Assembly: GCA_028673005.1 (NCBI GenBank)
Contig: CM054116.1
Location: forward strand, 69,391,315-69,455,314
Source of the DNA: Tanypteryx hageni
Lineage: Eukaryota; Arthropoda; Insecta; Odonata; Petaluridae
DNA: 64,000 nucleotides
Reading direction: 5' to 3'
Shown here: piece by piece, positions 50,054 to 63,200 of the stretch
Numbering within the stretch: the first letter of the stretch is position 1
How the letters are laid out: each line of letters opens with the position of its first letter
Made by a program: the position numbers and the translations under genes
The notes under the pieces: generated by a model
What the model was told of the DNA's origin: nothing
Databases searched by the model: none
The model's input: the letters and a program-made list of their open reading frames with translations, nothing else

Positions 50054-50819
50054 GATACGCAGTCGATCGTGTTAGATACGAGTTAAAAGTTGTAAATGAC
50101 TTCCTAAAACAAAATCTCGCAGCCTGTATCGGAAATAGCCTGCGAAAAGACACAAAACTCTTTTGCAGATCCAAAGGAGAGATCGGGTCTTATACCTAGG
50201 TGTTTAGAGGAAAAATTTCGGCGATCCGGACGCTTTCGCGAATCGGCTGACGGCAACACTCCGCTAAAATTAACACCAGGCGATGACAATGCGTCCATTC
50301 ACCGTATACCGATGGGTTCCAAGTCTGATCCTTAGCATTTTGTTTTTCTCGAAAACACGTTCAATAACCTTTAATTAGAAACGCCAACACATCGAAGTAT
50401 GGAAGCGAAGAATCGTAATGAAGAATACATTTAAAATATTTTTATAATGCTATCTCGGATACGTCTTAACTGCTAAGAAAAACTTTTTTCTCCGGACGGA
50501 ACGAAATATTTTTCCTGAAATACGTATACACACACATGTATATTCATAACCAACCTGGAGGCTTATTATTTCCTGCACGCACCGCGTCTCTAAATAAGAG
50601 AACAAAAAACCGATATATTTGCTCAAGAGAGGTGTTTGGTGTACTGTGGCATTTCAAAGGGAAACACCTAAGCTATGGTGTTTGCTTTTCATAAGTGATT
50701 TACGAGGGCCCAAGGAATGCTAAGATGAGAATGTGTAAACACGCAAATTGTGGAGTTAAGTGGAAATCGGAGGCCTTCGAAGAGGCGACCGAATGCGTCT
50801 CTTTGGTGACGAGAGTGTG

Positions 50820-50871
<52 letters not shown>

Positions 50872-53800
50872 TGGGAGAGAGATGAGAGAGAGAGAGAGAT
50901 GAAGAGGGAGATGAAGATGAAGAGGTTACCGGCTGCAAAGGAGGTGGAGTCGAAGAGGAAAGGGATGGAGGAATGCCTTAGAGGTCGGGTGAGAGAGGAA
51001 AGCGCGGCCCGAGAAAAACAAGAGGAGCATTGTTTAAAAATCGGTATACGGCGAATGAATTAAGCTCTGTTGCCCGTGAGGCGCCTAAGCGTGAGAAATC
51101 ACGTCCTAGTCGATGAGGGTGGAAGAAAAAAATACTCTCTGTCAACACGTCGTAAAATGGAGATCGGCTGGCGATAATGAGGAATGCGAGTCCACTTGTA
51201 AATAGGGGAGAATGAGCAAAAAAATAATCTGACGGCAGACAAGGATGTGGTTTTTCTCCCACTCCATTACTGCTGGTTTATTTTTATCATCGGCGCGCTT
51301 TTGCGGTTATTTGAATTTGTTTTGCAGTTTCTTAGACAATAATTATTGGAATTTTTTTAAAAGAATCAAGAAGTCGGAAGATTTAAAATGGGTCTAATTC
51401 CCGAAGCACTGTTGTAGTACAAGATTTCCAGTTAAGCAGCAAGTTTTCATCGATAACATACAATTCCCCATGTTCTATGCTCTAAAAATTGGATATTAAT
51501 TTATTAAAACTTCACAAGAACGAGATTTTTCTCATATTGTTACATATAAAGAAGTAACACAAAGTCTTTGTGAATAAAAGCCATTGTTATCATCAAGCGC
51601 CGAAATTGATGCAATAAATACGAGAAAGTGAACATTATTTTTAAAATGTCTTTTGTGTAATATTCTTCTTTAACCTCAATGTGCCGCACCAACTTTAATA
51701 GCGCTACACCTCGAGGACATGGCAATGCCCCTTTTTCCATTTTTAAATACTAGAATCGTGCAGGATGAAAAATAATGACGGATTTTATCATTTCCGTGAT
51801 TATTTAACATTACAAACATTGCATGGTTCAAGAGAAAACTTCAGAGGCGTCCTTAGAATTTCATGAGCGATCCAAAAGGTTTTGGTGAGCTCATCCATGA
51901 ACACACAGACACGCGGAGGAGGTGGCCTGTGTTTACACACTCGAGTGAGGCAGGTTGGCCGGTCGGTCGGTCGCCGCCGATAAGTCGGTGCTTTGAGATA
52001 CCGGCGACAATGCAGTACCCTTCAAGAGTGCCAAGGGAATGCAACAATGGAACCCTTTCAAAGATGGCTAATGCATGGAGACCAAGCTCTAGGATGGCGG
52101 ACGATCTGCTGTAAAACATTGGCGCATGTAAATACCATAAATATTTTACGGCTCCGGAGCAATTATATAGGTCCGCGAGCTTGAGACCTTCCAGATGTTT
52201 TTCATATGACTGAAAATCTCTTTAAATGCATGACGATGAACTGGGCTCATGGTGGCAATATAAGAGTACTTATAGTCCGCGTAATCCGTCCATAATTAGT
52301 TTAATAGTTTAATGGTGTATTTCAAAGGACTGAATCCCAACTACGCGATTCAAGTAAAATGTTCGAGTGAAGCAATGCATTGTATTTTAAAGCCTATTTA
52401 TTTTCGACAAATGATCGTAAATTTAGTTTTATCCTTTACAAGCACCGCTAAAAATGATCATTAGTCGCGAAACAAAAACCTATTCTTCAAAAGGTAGCAT
52501 ACAGGTTAGTTAACCTCTCGACATATCTTGCCCAATCAAGTCTACATATGTATACGAAATTTTAAAAATACGTAGCGAACTCGTAGAAAAATTTATCCCT
52601 ATTGACCCAATTACAAATGCGAGATAAAACAAGAATGAGCAATTTTCCATGGTTTTTAAATTACTGAGAGAAGTTTACCCAGGTAAGGGCCGTAGCCGTG
52701 TCTCCGCAATGGACGCTAAATAAAGAATCTATTCATGGTATTAAATTGAGCGTTACTTATTTGATGACTGAATTCATATTCGCAGCAGCAAAGAATTAAG
52801 CCGACCCTAAGATTATTTCCAAGGAAGGTTAACGGTTAATTGAGAGCAGATACATAAGAGTGTGCGGGCTCAAAACATGCTCCATCGATTCCATCGCAAC
52901 ACTAAACGCTAAAGAACAGCAAACATTTGCGATTATTAAAGAAATATAAAAATCGCCGAAAAAAACTCCGCTTCGATTCGCGGGGGAAAAAGAGAGAATG
53001 GGAGGTAGGATAATACATTCGCTTTAAAGAATACGACAGGCGGTCTTCATAAGTTTTTCGCATCGAGGGTGGGAGGGAGGAGAGGGAGTGAGGAGAGTGA
53101 TAGAGGAGAGGAGGGAGGGAGGAGAGGAGGAAGGGAGGAGAGGGAGAGGAGAGGGAGAGGAGAGAGGGAGAGGAGAGAGGGAGGAGAGGAGAGAGGGAGG
53201 AGAGGAGGGAGGGAGGAGAGGAGGGAGGGAGGAGAGGAGGGAGGGAGGAGAGGAGGGAGGGAGGAGAGGAGGGAGGGAGGAGAGGAGGGAGGGAGGAGAG
53301 GAGGGAGGGAGGAGAGGGAGGGAGGAGAGGAGGGTGGGAAGAGAGGTGGGAGGGAGGAGAGGTGGGAGGGAGGTAGGAGAGGAGAGGTGGGAGGGAGGAG
53401 AGGTGGGAGGGAGGAGAGAGGGAGGGAGAAGAGGGAGGGAGAAGAGGGAGGGAGGGAGAAGAGGGAGAGGAGGAGGAGAGGAGGGAAGGAGGAGAGGAGG
53501 GAAGGAGGAGAGGTGGGAGGGAGGAGAGGTGGGAGGGAGGAGAGGAGGGAGGGAGGAGAGGAGGGAGGGAGGAGAGGAGAGGAGGGAGAGAGGAGGGAGG
53601 AAGAGAAATGCGAAATCTTTTTAAAAATTGAAATGAAAAAATAACTGGCGGAAAAACAAAAAAAAATTGTTCCCACTTGTCGGAAAAAAATCGGTCTCGG
53701 GAAATGGAAGGAGTAAAGGGACTCCCTTCAGAAACCTCAAGGGAAGGGGATGCGAGGAATAGAGAGAAAGAGGATGAGGCTATCAAGAAATTCATCCGTC

Positions 53801-54160
53801 TCTGAATGAAAGAGAAAAGGAAGTGGGAGGGGAGAGGAAGAGAAATGTGGGAGGAGAGAGGAAGAAGGAGAAATGAGGACGGGAGGGAAAGAAAGTAGAG
53901 ATGGGAGGAAAAAGGAAGAGGCAGAAAGGAGGTGGAGAGAGGAAGGAGGGAGGGAAGGAGAGAGGAAGGAGGGAGGGAAGGAGAGAAAAGCAAAAAGGTA
54001 TAGAGGGTAGGGTGAGAGACAGCGAGGCAAGGGGGAATCAATGACCTACCCCTCTTTTTGAAAGAGAGATATAGATGAGAAAGAATGAATGAATTTCTGC
54101 CTCTCTCGAGAGGGTTTTTAAGACACACGAGGTCCACATTTGGAGGCGGAAGATGGCGGA
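50054..54160 (+). repeat. Duplicated block, copy 2 (starts at gap)
   Basis: This 4,107-bp block corresponds to 45391-49553 in order and orientation. The coordinate offset is 4,663 at the start and 4,607 at the end. The sequence continues past 54160 into DNA not present in copy 1, as expected if contig two extends contig one. No recognisable gene lies within it. Confidence 0.9.
53067..53608 (+). repeat. Purine-only minisatellite, copy 2
   Basis: About 540 bp of A/G sequence with a clean 16-bp unit (AGGAGAGGAGGGAGGG) repeated in tandem from about 53200 to 53310. Overall length is close to copy 1, but the order of units differs. A minus-strand frame running through it spans 554 codons and is low-complexity Pro/Ser/Leu. 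Confidence 0.9.
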
Positions 54161-57100
54161 TGGAGGAGGAAACGAAAAGGCATAAAAAGAAGCGAAGGAA
54201 GATGAGTAGCATGAGGGAGGAGATACAAGTTTGAAGGAGAGTGTGGGAGGAGTGAGACTGAGGTGGAAATGGAAGGAGGGTATACGGAGAGAGAGAGAGA
54301 AAGTTAGGGTGGAGGAAAAAAGAGCGAGTGTGGAAGGAGTAACAGGGATCTTCACTCTGGAGCGGGGGCGGAAAGGAGCAACAGATTACCCCGTCAGGGC
54401 CCCCTAGGGGGCGGTAAGGAAAGGGAGTGGGGAGGGAAATAAGGCCGGGTGAGGGAGGGCATGGAGAAGAAGCAAAAGAGGAGGGGGAGGAAGAGAGAAG
54501 ACGGATCAGACGGAGATAGCGAGAGAGGAGGAATTCCAACAAGTGGATCCCTCTAGCGGTCCCCACCGGAAGATGAAAGGGTAGAGAGGGAAGACAGAGG
54601 GTTGAACGGGAGGGAGAGGAAGGGGGTTATAGGAGATATGGGCGGGGGAGAGGGAGGGGATTAAAATAAAAACAGAAAAGGAGAGAGGAGGAGGATAAGA
54701 CGGACGCAAAGTGAGAGGGAGGTAGGAAAAGAGGCCCAGGAGTGGATGGAGCTACGAGATAAGAAAAGGGAGAGGGGATGTCTCTTAACCAGAGAAAAGG
54801 GGGAGGGAGGGTTGAGAGAGGGGGTGGCGGAAAGGTGGACGGGAGTTGTAGGTCGTGGGATAAAGGAAATGAGTGGCTGGAAGGGATGGAATAAGGGAGG
54901 GAGGTAGAGATTTAGGTGGGTGGAGAGAGAGAGAGAATGAGGGGCGAGTGGGAGTGGGCGAAAAAGGGTTCGTCCTTTCTTCTTTTTTTTTAACCCGCTC
55001 CGAGGGAGAAGATAGCGGCGGAATGGGGTCCATACTACGTCATTTTTTTATTCTCGGAGAAAAAAATCTCGCTCTCAGCTCTGCCCAACTCCGCCAATAA
55101 AACCGAGGCGCCAAAACCTCTTCGCGCTGGAAACTTTTTTTTTCGGCCGCTCCTTAAGGAGTTGGGAATCGGTGAAAAGGACTCGTTGGGAGTTCCCTCC
55201 CGATCCGAGGAGAGGGAGACGGGGAGAACGCGGAGGAAGAAAAAGAGGGAGGCCGGGATTTTTTTAATTCATATTTTCGCGTAGAGTGAGGGAAGGGAAT
55301 TTTTCAGGCGAATGGCTAAAAAAAAGACCCTCGTTTTTATCGTCTTCTTTTTTTATTAAGGGGATGGATTTTTTTCTCCCCTGAAGGATGCGGATGATTT
55401 TTTTAAGGCAATCGGACTGTGTTATAACCTGTTACTTCCGCATGAATTTCTTCCCCTTTTTTATTTCTCTCCTTCCCGACCCGCTGCTTTCCCCCTCCTA
55501 GGCAATTCTTCGGGTGATTATTTTATTCGTGGAATACGGCCCTAAGGTATCCTCGAAACTTTAATCGGGATGTCAGCGTCAACGGCTGATGAAAAAAGGA
55601 GGGTTAATTCTTTACGCGAAGCATTCGGCTTCTATAATAAGCTGGGTCACATGGGAATTGTTTTATTGGTCTTGCTTTCATTTCGACATGTTACATACAA
55701 TATGCATCTAAACAATTTATAAACAATAATTCAATCGAAATCTAAATTAAAGCTAATATTAGTTTACTGCGGAAAACCTAGCTATAACTAATGCAAGCAT
55801 CTTATTACCATGAGCCATCCTTAACCCGTAATATACGAAGCTTTCTGTGCGGCCGTACACGTTGGAACAAATCTCGATGTCAATGTCGAACATATGTCCA
55901 ATAATTGCAGATAATAAATTCTGCCCCAAGAAGATGGCAATAATGAAATTGAACAGGATTTTAGTTTCCACGGAGAGAAATAGTAAGTAACACAAATAAA
56001 AACGTCGATAAAATAATTAGTTAAAACTGGAAGCCAAAGAATCATAATCTTATACGATTATACCCCATCATAATCATTCAATTATTTTTTCTTCTGCCAT
56101 GTAAATCTATCATGCTACAGCTAATTTGTCCTATACAGATCCATTCCGTTACAAAATGCGTGTAAAGCTTACGTTCTCACGCATCCTAAACCAAATCTAA
56201 ATGCATTGAAACATTTTATCGACCACCTTCCCAAGGACGAATTCGTCTAAGAGAGATCTCGGTATGAACGCTTCAAGTTTTCTTCCTATTTCCTCGACTA
56301 CGCCTCGAAACAATTTTTCTTCGCGTTTGCGTTGGTTTGATGTTTGTAGGCACGTCGACAGCACTGTCATTAGCGCCTGAGATGATCGCCTATTAGAAGT
56401 TTCGCTGTACGTTACATCGCGCGTACAGCAGAATTTCAGGATTTGTGCTAGCGCAAAATGCGCCGACGCATAAACGTTATTTTAAACACAACGAACATGT
56501 ATTCTAAAGAATCGACCAAAAGAAGAACTATTTAAAACGACTTCTTAACAGCCAAGGAGAAATATCTACTCCTGCGAAGGGAAAGAGGTTTCTTTAAGTA
56601 AAAAAAGAATATCTCCTCCGATAGAATAAGCGCTGGGAAGCCTTACAAGATGCCCGCGATTCAGACGGATGAAGCCGTTTAGCCGAGCAAAATATGACGG
56701 AGTTATTTTTCAGAGAATATCGACGTGTGATATTCGGCTTCGCCCTGCCCCAAATGGATTAAACGAGTTTTCCTGGAATTTTCCTTCCAGTTAGACGGAA
56801 AAAACGATGCAAAGTTACGAAGAGAGAGATTTCGCATCATCAGAGAGCTTAAATAGCCGGATCGCAGAATCGGCGACTAGAGGATGAGATTCGCAAAATG
56901 TAGTCACAAATCCATTCAGCAGATAAGATCACTAACAGAACGAATGACTTTTTATGAACTCTATACCAACCGCTATATCGTGTATAAAAATCGAGGATCT
57001 GCAAACCTGAGAGGAAATATTACACGAATACCACACGCTGTCTGTCTCGACGACCAGAATTCCCATTCTCATGCAGACCATGTACATACAGTTTCAATTC

Positions 57101-58754
57101 ACAAAAATACGGTCAGGTAATAATTACAACGCGTGAATAATCAACAAAGTTTGAGGCAAACTATCATAATAGCTAATGATGATTAAAGATTTATTCAATA
57201 AAATTTATATTAGACCATTAAAAAAATAAAGGCATCTCTTCCTTAGTTCAAGAATGTACGCAGTAATATGCGGGAATTATCTTTAGGTGTTTTCGACAGA
57301 TATGAAACATCCGAGTTCAAGGTGGAAGAAACTTAAGACGAAGAAAACAATATCCCACTCCCGCGCAGTCGCTTAGACGCTCGCACTCGAGCTTTAAAAA
57401 AAACAAACAACAAACGTCGCGTAAAATATTCCGAACAACGGACAACATGGCCGGCGTGCGTCGAATCTTGGGCAAAAGAGAAAATTCGTTCCTCATCATC
57501 CTCGGTGGAACTTTCGGGAGAAAGAGATCGCGAGGGAAGGGGACAAGTTTTTAGCTAGATTTGAGAAAGATTTTATTTTTAGAAAACGGCGGATTTGCAG
57601 AGAAAACAAGAACATATGAGGTGAAGGAAGAGGAGGTGATGGAGAGAGTAGGGGAAGGTCGAGGAGAAGGGAGAAGAGGAGAGAGAGAGAGAGAGGGACG
57701 AAGGACCGAACGGACGCCGGACATTATTCGGCGAGACAGCGCGACACCAGTCCACGGAGGATGAGCCGGCTCATTAGGCACGTGAAGTGGCCAGAGGAGG
57801 AAGGGGCGAGGTCGGGTAGGGAAGAAGAGGAACGGGAGAGGGAGGGGTTAGGTTGGCGCTAGTGGCGAGGAAACTGCGGGATGAAGGATGGGGTTAGAGC
57901 GTCGAGGAGGGCGCGTTCGATTAAGCGCTCCGTCACTCACCACCCTCTCTCACCTTCCCGCCCCCTTCCTATCCTTCCCGATCTCTCTTATTCCTCCGAC
58001 TATATTTCCCGTCCGAAATCCTCCCCCCGGCAACGCTAAAATGCAGCGCCGCCGCGGCGTGGCCATGGGAACCGGCGCATCGGACGTGGGAAAGGGTCGG
58101 AGGTGCAGAGGGGGGAAGATGTTGTGTGTTTTTTTTTGAGGAGACGGCGGAGGAGGATACACCCGCATAGAGGAATAGAGAAAGGGATGGAGGGAATAAC
58201 CACTGTGTGAAGAGCTGCGAAAAAACTACCCCTTTTTGTTTTTACTCGCCAAAGAAAAAACAATGAGAGAATAGGATAAGCTAACGTAGATGCGACGCTT
58301 AATCTTTTTAAATCATTTACTTGTTCCCTCTTCCACCGAGATCCTCTCATCCCCCCCTCTCCCTCCGGCTTTAAAAGAAATGCACTTCGGAAAAAGTTGA
58401 AAAAAGGCTCGGCAGAATCGTACTGAAAAAAAAAACCAATGAGAGGAAGATATTCCTTTAAAAACATTTCCTGCTTTTTTAAAGGACCTCACTGTAAGCT
58501 TATAAGAGCCGTCCTTATCACTTAATGCGATAAAAATTCTACACTCGGGAGATACCCAAGTTTAATAATGACGGCGCACTATGGACATTAACGTCGTTGC
58601 AAGGGAGACTATACGGGAAGTCCGCCCTCAAATTTCCGGATGGTAAAATTAATTCAATCCCTTCGCAATTTTTACACGATGTTAATAAACTGGCATCTGC
58701 CGACGTCTTAATGAATTAAAACTGCAATCGATATCAATTGATACAACGGACATA
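54161..58754. other. Gene-free stretch, purine-rich then AT-rich
   Basis: The segment 54161-54960 is a purine-rich continuation of the minisatellite neighbourhood and contains the 14-bp palindrome GCCCCCTAGGGGGC (54399-54412). Beyond 55260 the sequence is AT-rich. A GC-richer patch at about 57700-58110 has several CpGs but no supportable exon. Confidence 0.5.
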
Positions 58755-58817
58755 GGGTACAAAGCAGCCACCATCTGTGGTGATTCACCGATAGCTGATG
58801 GCAGCTTCTTTGTATCC
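58755..58817. repeat. 63-nt imperfect hairpin
   Basis: The arms pair across the whole length. Bases 1-10 pair fully with 54-63 (one G-U), then come A-T, G-C and C-G pairs after one mismatch, and a five-base stretch (positions 17-21 with 43-47). The tip holds the small palindrome GGTGATTCACC. Size and mismatch pattern resemble a microRNA precursor, but I do not recognise a known mature sequence. A decayed miniature element is equally possible. Confidence 0.5.
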
Positions 58818-61800
58818 TGAATACGCGTCCGGATTTCCTAACCTTTTAATGGCCAATTTGAGCTTACTAAATTATCAATTGGATTCCGCTCATTCCATAA
58901 TTCATTTTGCGAATATTCGGATGAAATAACTATATAAACTTGCGTTAAAAAGGAACTCCGTCTTGCATTCAAGAAAAATAGAAATGTTTCATCAAGCAAA
59001 GCGACTTATATTTTTCATTCGGAATTTAACTAATTCTAGACCACCCGCTGCGGGAATTGAAGCCAAATCAGAATCACTCGAGTAAATCTGCATGGCTCTA
59101 AGGAGGTGCGCGTAGCTTGAACTCTGCCGTGAGTGTTGTCTGGTATCCTCCCTATATTTCGCGCTACTATTCTAGTATACTGCATTTTCTCAAAACGAGC
59201 GAGGTAGTTTTTCGAAAATTTTTAATTGCCGCAACGCTTAGATATGCCGAGAGGATTCATAAGAGACGCTCGATGAGGTCGCATTGTATTTCAAAGTGCG
59301 TGTGAAACAAAAGCGGCAGCAAATGAAAGATTCTTTCGACTCAAGGAACTTGTTTAAACTTGGAATAAGCGCACAAAAAAGAGACTTAATTTCGCGCAGG
59401 ACACTGAAAGCCGCTCTAAAAACGTGCACAGAGTTTTCATAGAGAAATTTAACAGAGTGAAAAAACGGGATCAAAAGCTCTTTAGGAAAATAATAGTAGA
59501 GGGAAGAAAGCCATTTAGCCAACATAAACACTGCAGCCTTAGCTTTTTACAGTATGAACTTCGTGCTAATGCACGCGGGCTGTATGAATATGGGCTCACG
59601 CCAAGGCATTTTGCGCAATGCACTTAACGGTCTGAGTAAATTAATCCGGGTTTCGCAGGAATTCGTTCCGACTACAACAAAGGCATGAAACTGAGCAATA
59701 TAATTTGGGCCGTCGTGACAGTGATATCATCAAATATATCACGGAATCTTGTTATATAGGAAGACACAAAAGATTTTTATATTTTTAATATAATTCCTAT
59801 AAATAACAATTGGCTTTGGCGATATAACACTTCGGGAAATCATAGAGGAATTTCTGTTGAACGATCACGGTCGGTTGCAAAAAATAGCCGCATAGAAGGG
59901 TGGTCGTTGAATGAGGGTGTTAGCTAAGAGATATTCCGCTACTAAGCCTGTCGGCGCGATGATTTTCGACTCCTAAGCTTTAGGGATTCAAGTTCTTTAT
60001 AAAACAAACCTATTTCGGTTCAACGACAAAAGATTGAAAAATTTTCTTCGAGACAAAAGATTGAAACAAATTCGCGTCACAATTTGGTCCCCTAACCGTA
60101 ACAGCAGCTGCGTGAAGCAGCACGCTATATTACCTACGGCCCACGATCTTTCCTCCTGCTAGGTAAACACGGCCTTAAAAAGCAGGAAGTCTCTTAAGGT
60201 TAACTTACACATTTTTCCAGCGCACATACTTTACGGCGATGTCCAGAAACTCCTTTAACCAGGAACACTAAAAGTCTTCGAAAAGAACACCGGAAGATAT
60301 TATGCAAGAAGATCTCTAACAGGGATACATCAGATGTAACCACTTCCTCTTATTGGCTAGCTATCTGTATCAATTGAAAGCATCGCTCCGTTTTCTCAAA
60401 AACCATTGCACGGCAAAGAGTGAGCGTAAGGAGATAAAAATCCATGCGAAAAAGGAACAAAAAATAACAAAACAAGCGCGGACACGTTAAAAAAAATCAC
60501 CGTCCATCTCCCTCCCTCATTCCTTCCAAGGAGGGAATTTTAAATCGAGGAAAAAACCGAATGAACAAAACAATGGCGAAATGCAAAACGAGGGATTTAG
60601 TCCGCTGCAAGTCGAAGAAACTGTTTATTTTTTCGTTATTTTTTCCACCAAGAGAATTTCAAAGCAGAAGCGAAGAAAGAAAGAAAGGAACGAACTAAGA
60701 CAGAAAACAGGTTCCACGCACACACACGGGACTTCAAAAGTCTCCAACGAGTTGGAGTATACATGCACGCATGCGCAGACATACGGACAAAGACCGGAGT
60801 TTTAGACGCGGCAGTTAGATACGCTGCAGACTGCGGAATGCAAAGTGAGCGAGAGAGAGAGAAAGAGAAGGATTGGGGGAAGGTCTGTAGTGGGGGATGT
60901 GGTGAGAGAGAGAGAGAGGGGGGAGGGAGGAGGATGAGCGAGAGAACGGAGAGAAAGAGAAGGTTTTACATGTTCAGTCCATTGGGTGAGACCAAGAAGG
61001 GAGAAGGAGAGGGAGGGAGGGGAGGTCGTAGGGATAAGGTGGGTAAAAGGATGCACACTGAAGGAGTGAGAGGAGAAAAGATAGTAACACGGGATCGGGT
61101 CGACGTGTAAAAAGGATGGAGTCAATTGAGGAGAAAAGAAGATAACAAAGTAGAACGGAGTGATAAAAGGGAGATATGATGACGGAGAGTGGGAGGAGCG
61201 GAGGAAGGAAAAATGGGGGCTGGGTGAAGAGATGAGATTGCTGGGGTTAATGAATACTGTCCTATTAATGCTGCGGTGTCGCCTTCTTCCTCCTCCTCCT
61301 TCGATTCGATACAAAGGATCTCTATTCGCTCGAGCAATCGGAACCAGATAGAAATGTTTAAGTTGTTTATGTCCAGTTATATCGAGACCCCCACGAGGGT
61401 TGCGGGGGGGGGGGGGGGAGTTTTACAATGAAACTTTTGATTTAAACCGTTTAAAAGATTCGCCGTTGGGACCTTATCTACGAGTACGATTGGATGCCGA
61501 TAGAGGGAGACGATGATTAAAATGTTCGCTTAGGCATCTAGCCAGGCGTGATGCTAAAAGATAGAAACATGTTGTAGTTGCGAATGGTCAACGTAGCGCA
61601 TAATATTTTGTCGCTGTGAAAGAAAACATATGAAAGCGAAAAATAAAACAATTATCTAAGCGTCTAATTGACGCAAATGCAATATATCTGCAAAACAAAA
61701 GTATACTATCTCATATATGATGATTAGCACCATCGACTAATTTGATCTGCTATGCAATACATAATATTTGAAATATTACTACTACTTCCATCGAATTTCG

Positions 61801-62774
61801 ATGAAAATCGAGCAATGAGGGGGAGATTGATTAAATTACTTAGCGCAATAGCAATTTCCCGCTAAAAAGATTTTACCATGGTTAATCTTTTAACACGTTA
61901 AGATCACTTTGCTCTGAAAAATATAACCTTCGTGAATAAACAAGTTACAAAATATGTCATTTAAATTAATCATTAGGATTCAATTTTTCCACAAGAAATG
62001 GACACTAAGTAAAACGCAGAGACTTTCTAACCACTAAAGGACTTTCAAGGGAAGACAACGGCGTTCTCTGTACCTCTGTATTAACAAGCAACATAAAAAC
62101 GCAGGGTGAATCGTGGGAAGGCGGTAGGTAAAGGAGCAAAGAGAGTAAATGTCGGGAATCTCTCGCGTCAATGAAACAAAAGGCAAACGGAAATTCCTAG
62201 AACTCGCTCGGTATGCGAACGGTGAAGAAATGCAAAATATGACAACGCGGAGCGTAAGGAATGGGAGGCAGGAATCGTAAAGTGGAACGCTTTACGTTCG
62301 GAATAGACTCGATATGACGGGTGAAATTACGCTCATCCTTTTCACACGAGAAGAAGGGAAAATGCAAGGACATTTAATATTCCCCGGATCAAGTTCCAAA
62401 AGAGAAGCGCGCGAACCAATGCTTGAGGAACGACGAAATTTGCATTGCGCATACATTCGGCGAGATACGACGGGACGACAGCGGCACGAAAAATAGAAGT
62501 TTTCTAAAAAAAAAGCTTGACAAGCGACAGAAATATCCATTATAAACAACGTAGGTTTCAAGCGTAGGAGGAATAGTCAAACCTGCATCAGATGCAATGG
62601 ATTTAGAACGTTTTCACATAATGTGTGAATAACAAAGGTGCTTTAGAGGGAAAAAGGATGGGAAATTCGTTCATTCCATAAATTGAAAAAATATATATAT
62701 ATATATATAAAGCTTTCAGAAGAAAGAAAATTCTACTAACGTGAAAAATATAGGTAAAAACTTGATAAAATATT
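58818..62774. other. Gene-free stretch
   Basis: No supportable gene. There is a purine-rich block at about 60840-61080, a run of 15 G at about 61404-61418 and otherwise AT-rich DNA. A short (AT)n run at about 62692-62708 precedes the LINE remnant. Confidence 0.5.
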
Positions 62775-63180
62775 GTGCATGAAGCAGAAACATGGACAGA
62801 GGAAAAATAATATAAAAATACTTGGAAAGCTTCGAAGTGTGGACAAGGAGAAGAATTCTTAAGATAATCTCGAAAGATAGAATGAAAAACGAGGAAATAC
62901 TAAGATGAGTAGGGGAACGACTGAATGATTATACAGACGATAAGAACGAGGGAGGCGAACTGAATCGGACATTACCCGAGGAAAGAGAGAGATAGAGCAT
63001 GATTAAAGATGTGTTAGGAAAACTGGAAGGATAAAGAGAGGAAAGAAAATTTTCAGGTGATAGAAGATTTGAAAGGGACAGAGAGCAACATGAAGAAGAT
63101 TACGGACAGCGGGAGAATGTAGAGAACTAGGTTTAACCAAGACGGACCTGTCTACGGACAGACTACCGACGATGATGGTG
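62775..63180 (+). mobile_element. LINE (non-LTR retrotransposon) 3' remnant
   Basis: The C-terminal part of a reverse-transcriptase ORF is recognisable across several frame changes. AETWT is followed by LESFEVWTRRRILKIISKDR and MKNEEILR with a stop. A shifted frame gives REAN, a stop, then IGHYPRK, and finally MxRTRFNQDGPVYGQTT. Many insect LINEs, from memory, end with an ETWT...LEAFEMWxxRRM...NEEVL...NWIGHILR...WRTRFGRGYGPVVRQT pattern. The fragment is 5'-truncated and ends in GATGATGG followed by (AT)n (63181-63200), typical of target-primed insertion. The exact clade was not determined. Confidence 0.7.
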
Positions 63181-63200
63181 ATATATATATATATATATAT
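63181..63200. repeat. (AT)n tail after the LINE remnant
   Basis: A dinucleotide run directly following the LINE terminus. It may be the element's tail or the insertion target. Confidence 0.85.

Noticed and set aside
45391..54160. Genuine tandem gene duplication
   Set aside because: Both inner boundaries coincide with the edges of a 500-N placeholder and no gene is present; an assembly overlap explains it better.
54399..54412. 14-bp palindrome GCCCCCTAGGGGGC as a regulatory site
   Set aside because: Perfect palindrome but in repetitive purine-rich DNA with no gene nearby; function cannot be supported.
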